This document shows positions 23,933 to 34,767 of a stretch of DNA of 64,000 bases, in pieces; position 1 is the stretch's first letter; the number at the start of each line of letters is the position of its first letter. Location: contig JALLLT010000067.1 of the NCBI GenBank assembly GCA_025266875.1, positions 62,001-126,000 on the forward strand. Direction: 5' to 3'. Under the pieces are notes generated by a model. The model searched no databases. It saw nothing but the letters and a program-made list of their open reading frames with translations, and was not told the DNA's origin. This DNA comes from Fennellomyces sp. T-0311. Its lineage: Eukaryota > Mucoromycota > Mucoromycetes > Mucorales > Lichtheimiaceae. The position numbers were made by a program, and so were the translations under genes.

Positions 23933-26011
23933 ATGGTCTTCAAATGGTTCAGTGGTACATTTATCCAATCCGCGTCCGAATACAACTCCACTGACAGTGC
24001 GCCAATCGCAGAGAGTACATCGCACCATGAATTTGGATTCATGACCGCATTGCCCAGCGACCTTATACCCGAAGTATTATCATACCTGGACCAAAGCGAT
24101 AGTCTGGAGTGTATGGCCGTTTGCCGATATTGGTACGACGCAATACCTCAATACGCCCAAAATATATGGAAGGAGGTTCATTTTCGTACGCGTGACGCAT
24201 ATATGGCTCACCAACGCCGTGAACGATGCCTGGGAAGGCATGTAAAAGGTGTTGTTCTCGAGCCACCAGAATCAAGTTTTCAGGTGGAAGAACAAGAGGT
24301 GCATATCTTGATACAAAAGGTGCTCGAGTATGGATGCACAAATATAACGAGTCTCGGTAAAGCAGCATGTTGTTAAGACTGAAGCAACTTTAACCGGGTG
24401 TTTGTAGAGCTGCTGTCATGCACCACAACTGATCAGGCAATGTTTGTCGAATCGCTAAAGCCATTGGCTCGGTGTTTGACCCACATGAAGATGTCGAGCC
24501 ATCTGTCCCAAATTGACATACTGCACATCCTCTACAAGCTCCCAAACCTTACTCATTTCACCTACCAATATAGTTACGGTATCTGTCGTAACGTGTCAAC
24601 CGTACTCTCGTCAGCAATACCCAGCGACTATTATGCGAAGATTACTTATCTGTGGCTGGAAGTTGAAATGACCAAGGGACAAAAGGAAGCTATTCTTAAG
24701 AGGTGTCCTGACTTGCGATCCTTTATCGATATAAACCGAGGAGTAGAAACGACATCGGCTATTGAATTGGATTCACTCTTTACGTGGTGTCCAAGGATCA
24801 ACTTTCTCGAAACCAACCTCTTTAGTCAACACCAAAATCCCGATGCTTATGCCAAAGACCTGCCTGGTCTTCGCCTCTACAATACATCTGCCAGCTACGG
24901 ATTCGATCAAATAGTTCGGCATCTAACAAGAAACCAGGACACATTGGAGTTTCTATCCATCTTTAAGGGTAGAACCAGCGATGACTGGTCACGTGCTTTT
25001 CAATCGTTACGGTTGCCAAAACTTCGCACCCTGGTGTCCGTGCTTAATTACTTTTCTGCTGACTCGCTCATCTCTCTGCTGAACCACTGTCCTGCCCTGG
25101 AGAAGCTCAAGCTGGATTGCCCTCACCCACGCTTAATTTTAGATTTGACGTCAATTCAATCTTTTCACATCATGCACCATATCCAATACCTACAATGCGG
25201 CGGTATTTACCTTGATGATGGGCTTTCATTACTCACGATACTCGAACGGCTTCCTTCCTTACAACATCTGTTTATCTACCGATCATCCATATTTCTCGCA
25301 CCATCTGAAAACTTTGAAGGTTTACGACGGCTAAAATTCCTCGGAATGCATCGTATCTCGTGGAAGTGCTGTGATAGGAGGAATACAGCAGTAGCGATCG
25401 CCCAATTTTTCAGGTGCCTGACCAACAACTCAACCCTTGAATCCATCCAACTTGCCGAAGTAACAATGATTCAATGTAATGCACTGCTAGCAATTGCCAG
25501 GATAGCGTCGTTGAAATGTCTGGATGTACAGCTTGATACAAACTTATCAAGCGAAGAATTGCTGGAATTTATTATTGCGCTTCGGGAAACTGTCATCAAC
25601 ACATTGAAATTTCGTTGTATGCGTCCCTTTCCATCCCCTATACTCAATGCTTTGGCTGAACTGCCACATCTGTCTATGTTTTGTGCAAGACCAAATCCTC
25701 AGGCCCGACATTATATCACATTCGTCGACAAAGACGGCCTACTGCGGTTGCTAAGCAAGAGCCCAAAATTGGTTACTGTTCGATTCCTCGATTCTACAGT
25801 TGTCAAAGACGGCGCACAGGCACTTACCCAGAGTCAGATATATTCATTAATAAGTCGCCAAACTTCCCAGTACAACGTATCTCGTGCAAGATCAGAAGGT
25901 TGGAATATGCAAGTGGGCGATCACAGTGACGATACCATACTCCGCTGCTTAACCGTCAGGTGCGCCGACAAGGATAACCTCTCGGTCGACCTCTACGATC
26001 CATTCGCCTAG
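23933..26011 (+). CDS. F-box/LRR protein, cluster copy 4 (675 aa)
   Basis: Exons 23933-24356 and 24408-26011 with a 51-bp phase-1 intron give 675 aa. The F-box reads TALPSDLIPEVLSYLDQSDS then CMAVCRYWYDAIPQ (about residues 40-80). LRR segments include LRSFIDINRG, LEKLKLDCPH, LKFLGMHRIS and LKCLDVQLD. Its C-terminus carries TILRCLTVRC where siblings have IRRV, then a short unique end. It starts at the first ATG after the F-box promoter region, with MVFKWFSGTF upstream of the F-box. Predicted SCF substrate adaptor; target unknown. Confidence 0.9.
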
Positions 26012-26328
26012 TAGAAGAATGCGTTTTTCTGTTATAGTCGGTCAACTGTATGTAATAAAGCCCATGCTTTACTGCTGTACATTTGTGGAAAAGCCGGTCA
26101 TTAACGAACGATGTGTGGTCACCTGTAACAACAAATTACCTAGGAATACATTAATTCTTCAGGAGAACCAAATACAGATAATGAAATGAGCTTGCAGTAG
26201 GAAAAGCAGAGCCGTGATAGGGAAAGTGTGAAAAATAAAATATATCCCGTATCTCCTTAAGCTGTGTAACTTGTAAGCTACCATGCACCAGGCTTTCATT
26301 GTTTCACTAAGTTGTCTTCAACCAAAAC
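26012..26328. other. Intergenic spacer between F-box copies 4 and 5
   Basis: 317 bp, A/T-rich. Contains an AATAAA-like signal near 26055 for copy 4. Nothing else recognised. Confidence 0.3.
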
Positions 26329-28340
26329 ATGATCACAACCAGTACTACAGACGTAACCAACGATTCAAGCAATGCATCTCATGAGCAACACAAGTCATCC
26401 TTACTTGCATTGCCTGGTGATATTGTGCTGGAGATCTTTGCACATCTCAGCAAGCAAGATTGTCTGAGGTGCATGGCAGTTTGCCGCGATTGGTACAATA
26501 ATGTTCCCGAATATACCCGAAACGTTTGGAAAGAGCTACGGCTTAGTAACAAGACTCTCAGTAACCACGGAATGATCGAACGGTTCCTGGGAAACCATGT
26601 TAAAAAGCTCGTTATCGAACCACGACGACAATACTACAAAGAACGCGTGGAGGAAATCGAGTTGCATTCCTTACTACAAAAAGCTGTCAGTTGGGGATGC
26701 ACCGAAGTTGAATCGATTGGTAAAACGGTATCTCAAAGATACTAGCGGTTTCTAACAGTAGTACTCATCTAGAGCTTATACGGTGCGTCACCACTCATTT
26801 GGATCCATTTCTTGACTCGCTGCGGAAACTTACACCGCGCATAACACGCTTTGAAATGATGGAGCACGTGTGTGATGTTGGGGACTTGCATATCCTTCAT
26901 GCACTCCCTAGGCTCACCCATTTTACATGCCAATACAGCGGCCATCCTATCTATCATCGCGCATTTGTTGCCTGGGCGCTTAACTTACCTGACGATTACT
27001 ATCCAAACGTTACACACTTATGCCTGGGCATCAGGATGCTGAAGCATGACAAGAAATTGGTCTTGGAAAGGTGTCCGAACCTTCGCTGCTACATCGATAC
27101 AAGTATTGATGACAAATTTGAGACGGGCACGGTTGATCTCGATTTCATTTTTACCCGGTGTCCAATGATTTCGGTTCTCCACTTCAGTTCCACTGGTACA
27201 GTCAAAAATCCCGATGTGTATATCAAAGGAAAACGTGGGCTTCGACTGTTTAGCATATCGACCGGCCATCAAGACGATGAAGTTGCTCGTCATTTGGCGC
27301 ATAATCAGCACACGCTGGAATTTCTGTCAATCTCGCATGGGTACGACTGGTCTCGAATGCTCCAAGCACTGCAAATGCCAAACTTACGCATATTCCTTTC
27401 GAATGGCAACTCATTCAACGCCGACTTTTTGGTTACATTACTCAAACATTGTCCAGCTTTGGAAACTCTTGATTTGTATCTTCCACGTCGCCTGGTCCTT
27501 GATGCAAGCACTATTACGTCCATTCCAAAAGTGCATCACCTGAAATCTTTAACCCTAGACAATGTTGTTCTCGATGACGGTCTTTCTCTGTTCACACTGC
27601 TTCAACATTTCCCGCTGCTGGAGAAGCTAGTCTTACGACAAATGCCATTATACATCAAGTTACCCACGAGTTTTGAATCTGCCAGTCACCTTAAGCATCT
27701 TGAGTTACCTGGCGCGTTATGGAAAGATGACAGCAGCGATGATGCGGAAAGAGAAGCATCAATTGCAAACTTTGTCAAGTACTTAACCACAAATTCTAAA
27801 CTGGAAACGATACAACTGGCCCATGTACGAATGCCTGGATACAAACCTTTACGGACACTTGCCGTGATACCGACTTTAAAATCCCTTGATGTACAAATCG
27901 ATCGCACGCTACATAACGATGGGCTGTTAGAATTCATCAAGACGCTCCGGAAATCCGCCATCACTACTTTGATACTTCGATATATTGGGCCCTTATCTTT
28001 TACTGTTCTCGATGCTTTGGCCGAATTACCGCTACTTCAAGTCGTTTGTATGAGAAGAATCCTTTCTCATAAGTCAATCACACGAGTCAGCAAAAGCGGT
28101 TTGCAACAAATCCTACGGAGAAGTGCAAGATTAAAATCCATTTCGTTCGAAAACTATACCGTAATTGAAGAAGGAGGAAATCAGTTCAATCACAAGCAAT
28201 TGCTTGGATGGATAAAGACCCAGATACCGAAGAGCAGCCAATTTACTACTAAATCAGAATACTGGGAAATGACTGTAGACAGGTATGGGATCCCTGAGAC
28301 AGTGCTTCGAGATATAACTATCAGGCGTGTAAGTGCGTAG
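26329..28340 (+). CDS. F-box/LRR protein, cluster copy 5 (652 aa)
   Basis: Exons 26329-26719 and 26773-28340 with a 53-bp phase-1 intron give 652 aa, exactly the length of copy 1. The F-box is LLALPGDIVLEIFAHLSKQD plus CMAVCRDWYNNVPEY. LRR motifs include LRLFSISTGH, LETLDLYLPRRL, HLKSLTLDNVVL, LEKLVLRQMPL and HLKHLELPG. The tail VLRDITIRRV is the clearest version of the family C-terminal signature. Shares with copy 1 phrases such as RCMAVCR and HVKKLVIEP, suggesting a relatively recent duplication pair. Function inferred as SCF adaptor. Confidence 0.9.
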
Positions 28341-28699
28341 CTACTGGCCGCTTTTTGGACACTTCTGTCTCATACTGAAATATATGAACCTTTACACATA
28401 ATTCTGAGTGAAAATTTCAAACTTCGATAGCTCTAATCATAACCCATTATTGTAATCAGAAGTTAAAACCGTGGTTCCGTACTATCGTACATAGATTTCG
28501 GTAATCCACATGTTCAGCCATGCATGGTCAAGGTTTTTTCAGTACCACCTTCCTAAGAAGGAAGAATGGAAGCCATGTATACGTGTCAAACTCCATATAC
28601 GGGAACTACAGTTACGTTGTAACGAAATTTCTCGGCCCCTCTTCGTTTATGCTACCTTCCCCTTTTTGGCACGCACTTGACCTTGGTATTGACCTTCAT

Positions 28700-28890
28700 T
28701 CAACTATATTGGTGCATCTGCACTTGATGTATCTTCTTCTTCTCGTTCTGATCTTCCCAAGCTACTGACCTATTCTATTATATAGTGCATCTGCACATTG
28801 ATGTATCTTCTTTTCTCTTTCTGATCTTCCCAAGCTACCGACCTATTCTATTATATGGTGCATCTGCACCTTGGTTTATCTTCTTCCGCA
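28700..28890. repeat. 73-bp tandem repeat, about 2.5 units
   Basis: The motif GTGCATCTGCAC occurs at about 28712, 28785 and 28858, exactly 73 bp apart. The intervening TGATCTTCCCAAGCTAC and TATTCTATTATAT segments are repeated with a few changes. GTGCA-TC-TGCAC is itself a near-perfect palindrome. Confidence 0.85.
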
Positions 28891-29278
28891 CTCGGATCTC
28901 TTGCTAGTTGTAATTCCTATCTAACCCACCTTTTACCTCCGGCACAGCCCGATGTATCCACAGTCAGCGTATCCACAGAAACATATAAATACCCTTGTTG
29001 AATCAAATGAAATAAAGCAGTTAATTTGACCTCAATTATCTTGATCATACCTTTCAAAGCCCAAGACAGGAGCTTATATCTGTATTTGGTTAACTCACCT
29101 TTTCTATTTTTCTATATTTCAATCTACTTTGTGGATCCTGTTTCACACAGAATTACTTTACACAAACAATTTCCTTTTTACAACAACGTCTCATGCAATC
29201 ATGTCGTTTTAAACTACTTCGCTCCTAAATGAGTCTGTTTTTGATGATGAATAATCAGTTTCCATGCATTCAGAAAAG

Positions 29279-29288
29279 TTATAAAAAG
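29279..29288 (+). promoter_or_regulatory. TATA box of the aldo-keto reductase copy A
   Basis: TTATAAAAAGGG lies about 37-45 bp before the ATG at 29324. The promoter core of this decayed copy therefore still looks intact. Confidence 0.45.
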
Positions 29289-29323
29289 GGCGTTTCATCC
29301 GAAATACGAAGCACTTCAAAAAA

Positions 29324-30567
29324 ATGATTACACCGCGAGAGCTAGGAAAAACTGGTGTCAGATTGAATCCTCTTGGCTTAGGATGCATGAGGTAAGGACC
29401 TGCGATAATTATAAAGAAATTCCATATTCTTACACATAATTTAGTATGTGTGATGGAATCTATGGAGCTGCGGATGATGTGGAAAGCCGCAAGGTGCTAC
29501 ACTGCGCACTTGATCTTGGGTACGTATTAGACCATTTTCTATATAACTAATATGCTCTATGAATTGAGTAATATTGTACATGAAAATCAGATGTGTGTTT
29601 TGGGATACGTCTGACCTATATGGAAACGGAACGAACGAATTGTTCCTGAGCGAAATGCTCAGTCCCATCGCGACGAAGTTTTTTTATGCACTAAATTTGG
29701 TGTTCGTCGTGATCCCAAAACCGGGCATATCGGATCCGTGTGTGGGAAACCAGATTACGTTAGGGAGGCTTGTGAAAAAAGTCTGAAACGTCTGGGTATC
29801 GATACCATTGATCTCTATTACCTGCATCGAGTTGATCCGAATACGTAAGTATTGCGCGGCGCTTTCATTTTGTAATGTTTAACCCCTTCTAACCTTTTTT
29901 CATCACAGACCAATTGAAGAAACTGTTACAGCAATGGCCGAGTTGGTCAAGGAGGGCAAAGTCAGATACTTGGGATTATCGGAATGCAGTGCAGAAACAC
30001 TTCGTCGTGCCTATAAAATCCATCCCATTGCTGCACTCCAAGTGGAGTACTCGCCATGGTTTATTGATATCGAAACAAACGATGTGCTCGATACCTGTCG
30101 TGAACTGGGTATCACCATAGTTGCATAGTGAGTTTTCATTCATATAACTATATGAAACGGAATTCTTAACTATTATCTTTTTTTAGCTCGCCGCTGGGCC
30201 ATGGATTCTTGACAGGAGCCATCAAGTCGCTAGATGACTTAGATAAAAATGTTTCCGCTTACTGATTCCGAGGTTCTCGCCTGAAAGTTTTGAGAAAAAT
30301 CTGGTCTTGGTCAAGAAAATTGAAGAACTCGCTGCCAAGAAAGGTGTATTGCCGAGCGAATCCACACTTGCTTGGGTGTTGGCACAGGGTCCCAATTTCT
30401 TTGTGGTTCCAGGCACCGAGCGCGTCAAGTACTTGCAGCAAAGCATAAACAGCGGGAATATAGAATTGACTACAGAGGAAGAAATGGCTATGCGACAAGC
30501 CATCGCCCATGCAGATCTCCAAGGCGACCATTACCCTAAAAATATCATGAAGACTCTAAATCATTAA
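29324..30567 (+). pseudogene. Aldo-keto reductase, copy A (two disabling lesions)
   Basis: Paralogue of the intact gene at 35918, with the same five-exon plan: [11 protein letters not shown], then [38 protein letters not shown], and a C-terminal exon ending in IMKTLNH. Two breaks are seen. Near 29661-29668 the frame shifts between SEMLS and [12 protein letters not shown]. Near 30263-30265, after a scrambled LDDL segment, a TGA and a second frame change occur before RFSPESFEKNL. The tetrad residues (Asp, Tyr, Lys, His) can all be found across the frames, so decay is recent. Without the breaks it would encode an NADPH-dependent aldo-keto reductase. Confidence 0.8.
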
Positions 30568-32015
30568 TTTTACTTTATATCGAATCCTTAAACGGCAATA
30601 AAAGTTACTTGAATAAGTGTTTATTGTCCTGCTGCATGGGTAACCAGCCTTTGCCAAGTCCAATAGCACTTTCGTGTGAAATCTCGACAACGCCATGACC
30701 AGCCGCCACAATGACAGCAGCAATTCAGAGAATGAATTTCTTCGACAAATAGAATTCATTGCCACATTACCGAGCGACGTTGTGCTGGAAATCTTTGCGT
30801 ATGTTGACCAACAAGATTGTCTGACTTCCATAACCGTTTGTCGCGATTGGTATCCTGCCATTCCAGAGTATACTCCAAGTGTTTGGAAAGATGTTCTACT
30901 CAGCACAAGGATTACCAAAGACCATCGACGCCGCAAACTATGCCTGGGAAACCACGTAAAAACGTCACTGTCAAGCCAGACCGAGAGGCCTCAGGAGGGG
31001 ACCGTTTAAGCGAGCAAGAGCTGCATGCCTTGATGCAGAAGCTATTCGACTGGGGTTGCACTGATATTGAGTCGACTGATAAGAAAAAGAACTGATGATT
31101 AATATTTGTTATCGTGGCTAATGCTTTGTGTTAGAACTAATACATTGTGCCACAACACATCTCGACGAATGCCTTGATCTGATGAAACTCTTAGCATCGC
31201 ATTTGGCAAGCCTGATTCTGGAAAACCACGCATGCAATGTGGATATTTTGCTTATACTCTATGCTTTTCCGGACCTTACTCATTTTTCTCGCGACGACTA
31301 CAACTTTCCCAACGATGATCGTACGTTGATTATCCGTCCACAGGATATACCCATCAATTACTACTCCAAGATCACCCACTTACATTTGAATGTTGCTTTG
31401 ACCAAAGTCCAAAAGAACTCCGTCTTGAAAAGGTGCCCGGATTTGCGCTCGTTTATTGATACTGACCGACAGTTAACACTAGTACAAAATGTTACTGTCG
31501 GTCTCGATGAGCTCTTTTCCTGGTGCCCAAAGATTTCTTTCCTCGAAACAACTCGGATTACCATAAACGAACACACCGATCGTTATAAAGACGGCCAAGG
31601 CGGACTACATTTCTTCAGCACGTCTGAGAATTATGGAGTCGACCTAATAGATCGCCAGCACAAGATAAATCAGGATATGTTGGAGCACCTATTTATCCGG
31701 TAACATGTACTGGAGGACTATTGGTTTCGAGTACTCAGATCACTCCAGCTACCCAATTTGCAAGGATTAAAGTCCTTTCATAACAGATCTGACATCAACA
31801 CCCTCGTTGCTCTGATCAACCACTGTCCTGTCCTCGTAGAACACCATATGCGTTTTCGACACTGGATAGCGATTGATTCTACTGCTATTCAATCGATAAA
31901 ACCATTGCATCGGCTAAAAGCTCTACGACTTGGCGGTCTGGCGTTTGAAGCAGATCCTTCGCTTCTGACTCTACTCACTCAATTTCTAGTATTGAAAAGG
32001 CTGATGTTGCGTAAG

Positions 32016-32437
32016 ATGATTGTTGTATCCAACATGAACACACCATAACAAGCTTCTTTGTCATCTATGCTGTCCGTCAGCGAATAAGAGCTTTCCATCC
32101 TTACCGCCGCTTCCCATTTCCGAACGTTGAGCTTAATGCTTACCAAATACTCAGCCAATCAGGTTACTCATATACACGACCTTCCGGTCAACGTGTCTCT
32201 TCACGGATATGCTCTGTCAGCATTCATCCTATCGATCATTACGATCTGTAACTGCTCAATGATAATAAAGTTGACATTACACATCACTCACGGAAATACC
32301 GGCTTAAGGAAATCCCATCATGGATAAGCATTTATTATGAATAGAGAGAGCAAAACATGAAATAAATCAGTTACCTTTTTAAGTCTTGTTGACGTATTTG
32401 TCTTTCACACTTATTCTCTCTCTGATTTAACAATGAT
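32016..32437. repeat. Solo LTR (32021-32432) with 5-bp target-site duplication
   Basis: 412 bp starting TGTTGTATCC and ending TTTAACA, that is TGTT...AACA short inverted termini. It is flanked by ATGAT at 32016-32020 and ATGAT at 32433-32437. Removing it plus one ATGAT restores continuity between LKRLMLRKM and the SPAVPAYFESP segment of the LRR frame. An AATAAA lies near 32358. It contains no internal coding region, so it is a solo LTR, probably of a Ty3- or Ty1-type retrotransposon. Confidence 0.85.
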
Positions 32438-32700
32438 GATATCACCTGCGGTACCTGCATACTTTGAATCTCCAAACTATCTGAGGCCCCTTATAGTCGC
32501 GGTATGGAATTTTGATGATGCTCACGATAAAGAGTCACAAGTTGCAAACCTTCTCGGGCATTTGATCTGCAATTCAAAACTCTACTTTCGCATCTTCAAG
32601 GCGTGTCGATGATTGGATGCAAATTTTTATTTACGATTGCCAGAATAACAGCCTTGGATGTGGTTCAAGTGGATCTTAGCCATATACCGACAGGAGGAAG

Positions 32701-34355
32701 CACGGTGGGAAATTCTTATGCAGAAAATATTCAATTTTATTCAAATATATGAATATTCAAAAACTGCCACTTTCGAATATTTTCTGAATATTTCTTGAAT
32801 ATTTGATTTAGCAGAGGATGAATATTTGCTGAATATTTGCTGAATATTTGAATATTGCTCGGCCCTGTGTTATTGCTTTGGAGGCACGTATGTCATTTTT
32901 TTATTTGGAATACACAGTACATAAACTAATGATGATCAATATCTATGTAGATTTAGGGCTTCGTTTTCTTTTGTTTGGCCTCTGTAACCCCTCTTGATTA
33001 TTCGTGGTAACTATGACTTTCATGGGTCAAAAGAGAAACGCTTTTATGTATACAAGAGTTTCTTACCTTCACTATTGTTCCATGGCCGTAGTACTCGCTG
33101 TTCAACCCGATTTGCTTGGCGAGCAGTATTATCTAGAATTTATTATACTAGAATACTTGAATACGTTACTTACAAATGCCTTCTTGACTTCCGTTTATTT
33201 GATATTACCATTCGTAATAGCTTGATCAGCAGACTGTAAGAAGCCACTACAAAATAAATCAATGCATTAATGGAAAAACTTACCGCTATTCCTCGATTCA
33301 CAATTATCTTGATGCTCTCATTCTCATTGTTGGCAGGTGCTTTAGGAACTTCAGAAACTTTGCCGCAAGATACTTCGGGTACTTCATTGGATGTACCATT
33401 ATCATTGTTCGCTAATGTTCAATTGTACCCTTGCGTAAAAAAGTTCGACTCTAAAATGACCACCACTTACTAGCACTCTCCTTTGTATTCCCCCAAGCAT
33501 TCACCATCAGCAACTGAGCACCAGGAACCTTCGCGCGCGGACAAAAGATACTGGTCACAAACGCAGGTTTCAGGTGCTTCTGTGGCTGCCTCTTTTTGGT
33601 AGGGGTTAAGATTGTTCCAACTCGTTGATTCAGAAAGTTGCAAAGTGGTTTGGATCTTCTGTGCTGTCGCTATAGTGTAATGAACCACATTGCTCTTGAA
33701 CGTGAGAAAATATGTCTCTTTCCAATACTCAGCACCTTTGTTTCGTGCCATGATCTTCTTGCCTAGTTGCCTGTATAGCATCCAAGGAAATTGTCTGGTG
33801 GAACCGTTGTCATATTTTGGATGCGCGTAATTTCGAGAGAAAGCTATATCCTTGAAGGGCTTGACAGCCGCAATACCTGTGATAGCTGGAACCTCAGTAT
33901 TGGCACTGATGGTGTTATATTTGGACTTCATTTCAACAACTTCATGCTCAACTGCTCGAATTCGTGTCGACATAATGGAAGTCTCTTGCTTCAGTGTCGA
34001 TACTGTGGTTTCCATGCTGCTGACATCCGTGTGGAGTGAAGAAACTTCATTCGCTAGGTACTGGAGCGAGGAGGTAACTGTAGAAAAGCTTTGCATTAAT
34101 ACAACAAGAGGGTTTTGTTCGACATTCGTTAGCAGATTGTTCATTGTAGTGTGTATTGAATTGAGAAGAGGAACTCGCAACGATGATAAGTAAACAAAAA
34201 AAAAATTAAACTGATTACGTTGACCAAAAACCCCCTGAAACCACTTTCTCCCTCAAAGCTTTATTCGAAAAATATTTGATTTTTGCATATCTGAATACTG
34301 GGATATTCAGGTTTTGAAGGTCTGAATATTTCCTGCATAGAAATTTCCCACCGTG
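32701..34355 (-). mobile_element. TIR-bounded element, 1.65 kb, carrying a coiled-coil gene
   Basis: Left end CACGGTGGGAAATT at 32701 and right end AATTTCCCACCGTG up to 34355 are perfect inverses over 14 bp. The match continues with mismatches (TATGCAG-AAATATTCA) to about 32 bp. Reading the TIR from ACGGTGGG, the flanks are GAGGAAGC and GAAGAAGC, a probable 8-bp target duplication with one difference. Subterminal regions on both sides are full of GAATATT motifs (32735-32865 and 34265-34335), as is common for transposase binding. It sits inside F-box copy 6. No transposase recognised. Confidence 0.8.
33195..34144 (-). pseudogene. Coiled-coil/Trp-domain gene of the TIR element (one frameshift)
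   Basis: Minus strand; predicted exons 34144-33471, 33411-33284 and 33233-33195. The protein starts MNNLLTNVEQN, then has a coiled coil (about residues 25-75, heptads in LANEVSSLHTDVSSMETTV). A helical domain with STSWNNLNPYQKEAATEA follows. Within a CGCGCGCG run at about 33533-33541 the frame must move by one base to continue as PGAQLLMVNAWGNTKES, after which a phase-1 intron (GTAAGT donor) leads to a low-complexity exon and a short last exon. Read without the shift, the frame stops at 33470. Homologous in layout to the gene at 44919-46394. No known function. Confidence 0.6.
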
Positions 34356-34767
34356 AAGAAGCATTGGAATTTATCCAATGGTTTCAGAGGACCGTCACTA
34401 CTTCATTGACACTCGACCATGCTCACCTCCTGTCCTTGTTGTTTTTGAAGCTGTGTCCATATTACCATTGCTCGAAGACTTTTCCATGGATAGCAGTAGA
34501 TACAACGATAATATCACACGTATTAGCCACGAGGGTTTACAGCATCTGCTGTGGAATAGTCCGAAACTGGCCGCAGTCTTGCTCATCAATGAGATCGTTA
34601 TCAAAGACGGCGAAAATTATCTCACACCTGATCAGCTACTTGCCCATTTAAAGACCCAGTGCGAGGGTAGAACAGATATTCAAGCTCCAAGGCAATGGGA
34701 AATACGCAATGGTCTCCCCAGTCATCTGGTACTGCGTAATATAGTTATTAGACGCGTGAATCTTTAA

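Larger units (their letters stand above)
28341..29323. other. Intergenic region with tandem repeat and LTR-like promoter/poly-A motif
   Basis: Holds the 73-bp tandem repeat described separately. Near 28983-29018 lies a TATAAATACCC motif followed by AATAAAG, an order seen in LTR R regions, but I could not define LTR ends. A TATA box for the aldo-keto reductase copy sits at about 29279. Confidence 0.35.
30695..34767 (+). pseudogene. F-box/LRR gene, cluster copy 6, decayed and split by two insertions
   Basis: The exon-1 F-box is recognisable (FIATLPSDVVLEIFAYVDQQ, TVCRDWYPAIPEY). Damage, in order: a one-base loss in the A run near 30958 shifts frame after GNHVK; the family intron donor is ATAAGA instead of GTAAGA near 31077; there is an in-frame TAA after LEHLFIR at about 31701; a 412-bp solo LTR splits the LRR region at 32021-32432; more frame breaks follow; and a 1.65-kb inverted-repeat element (32701-34355) splits it again. 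The 3' end (EEALEFI... to VLRNIVIRRVNL at 34767) is still in family register. No product expected. Confidence 0.85.

Noticed and set aside
28500..29200. A full LTR suggested by TATAAATACCC...AATAAAG
   Set aside because: I could not find TG...CA ends with matching target duplications.
33270..33473. Plus-strand 67-aa ORF with signal-peptide-like start (MEKLTAIPRFTIILMLSFS)
   Set aside because: It is antisense to exon 2 of the element gene, which has good splice sites and family-consistent phase; likely a shadow.
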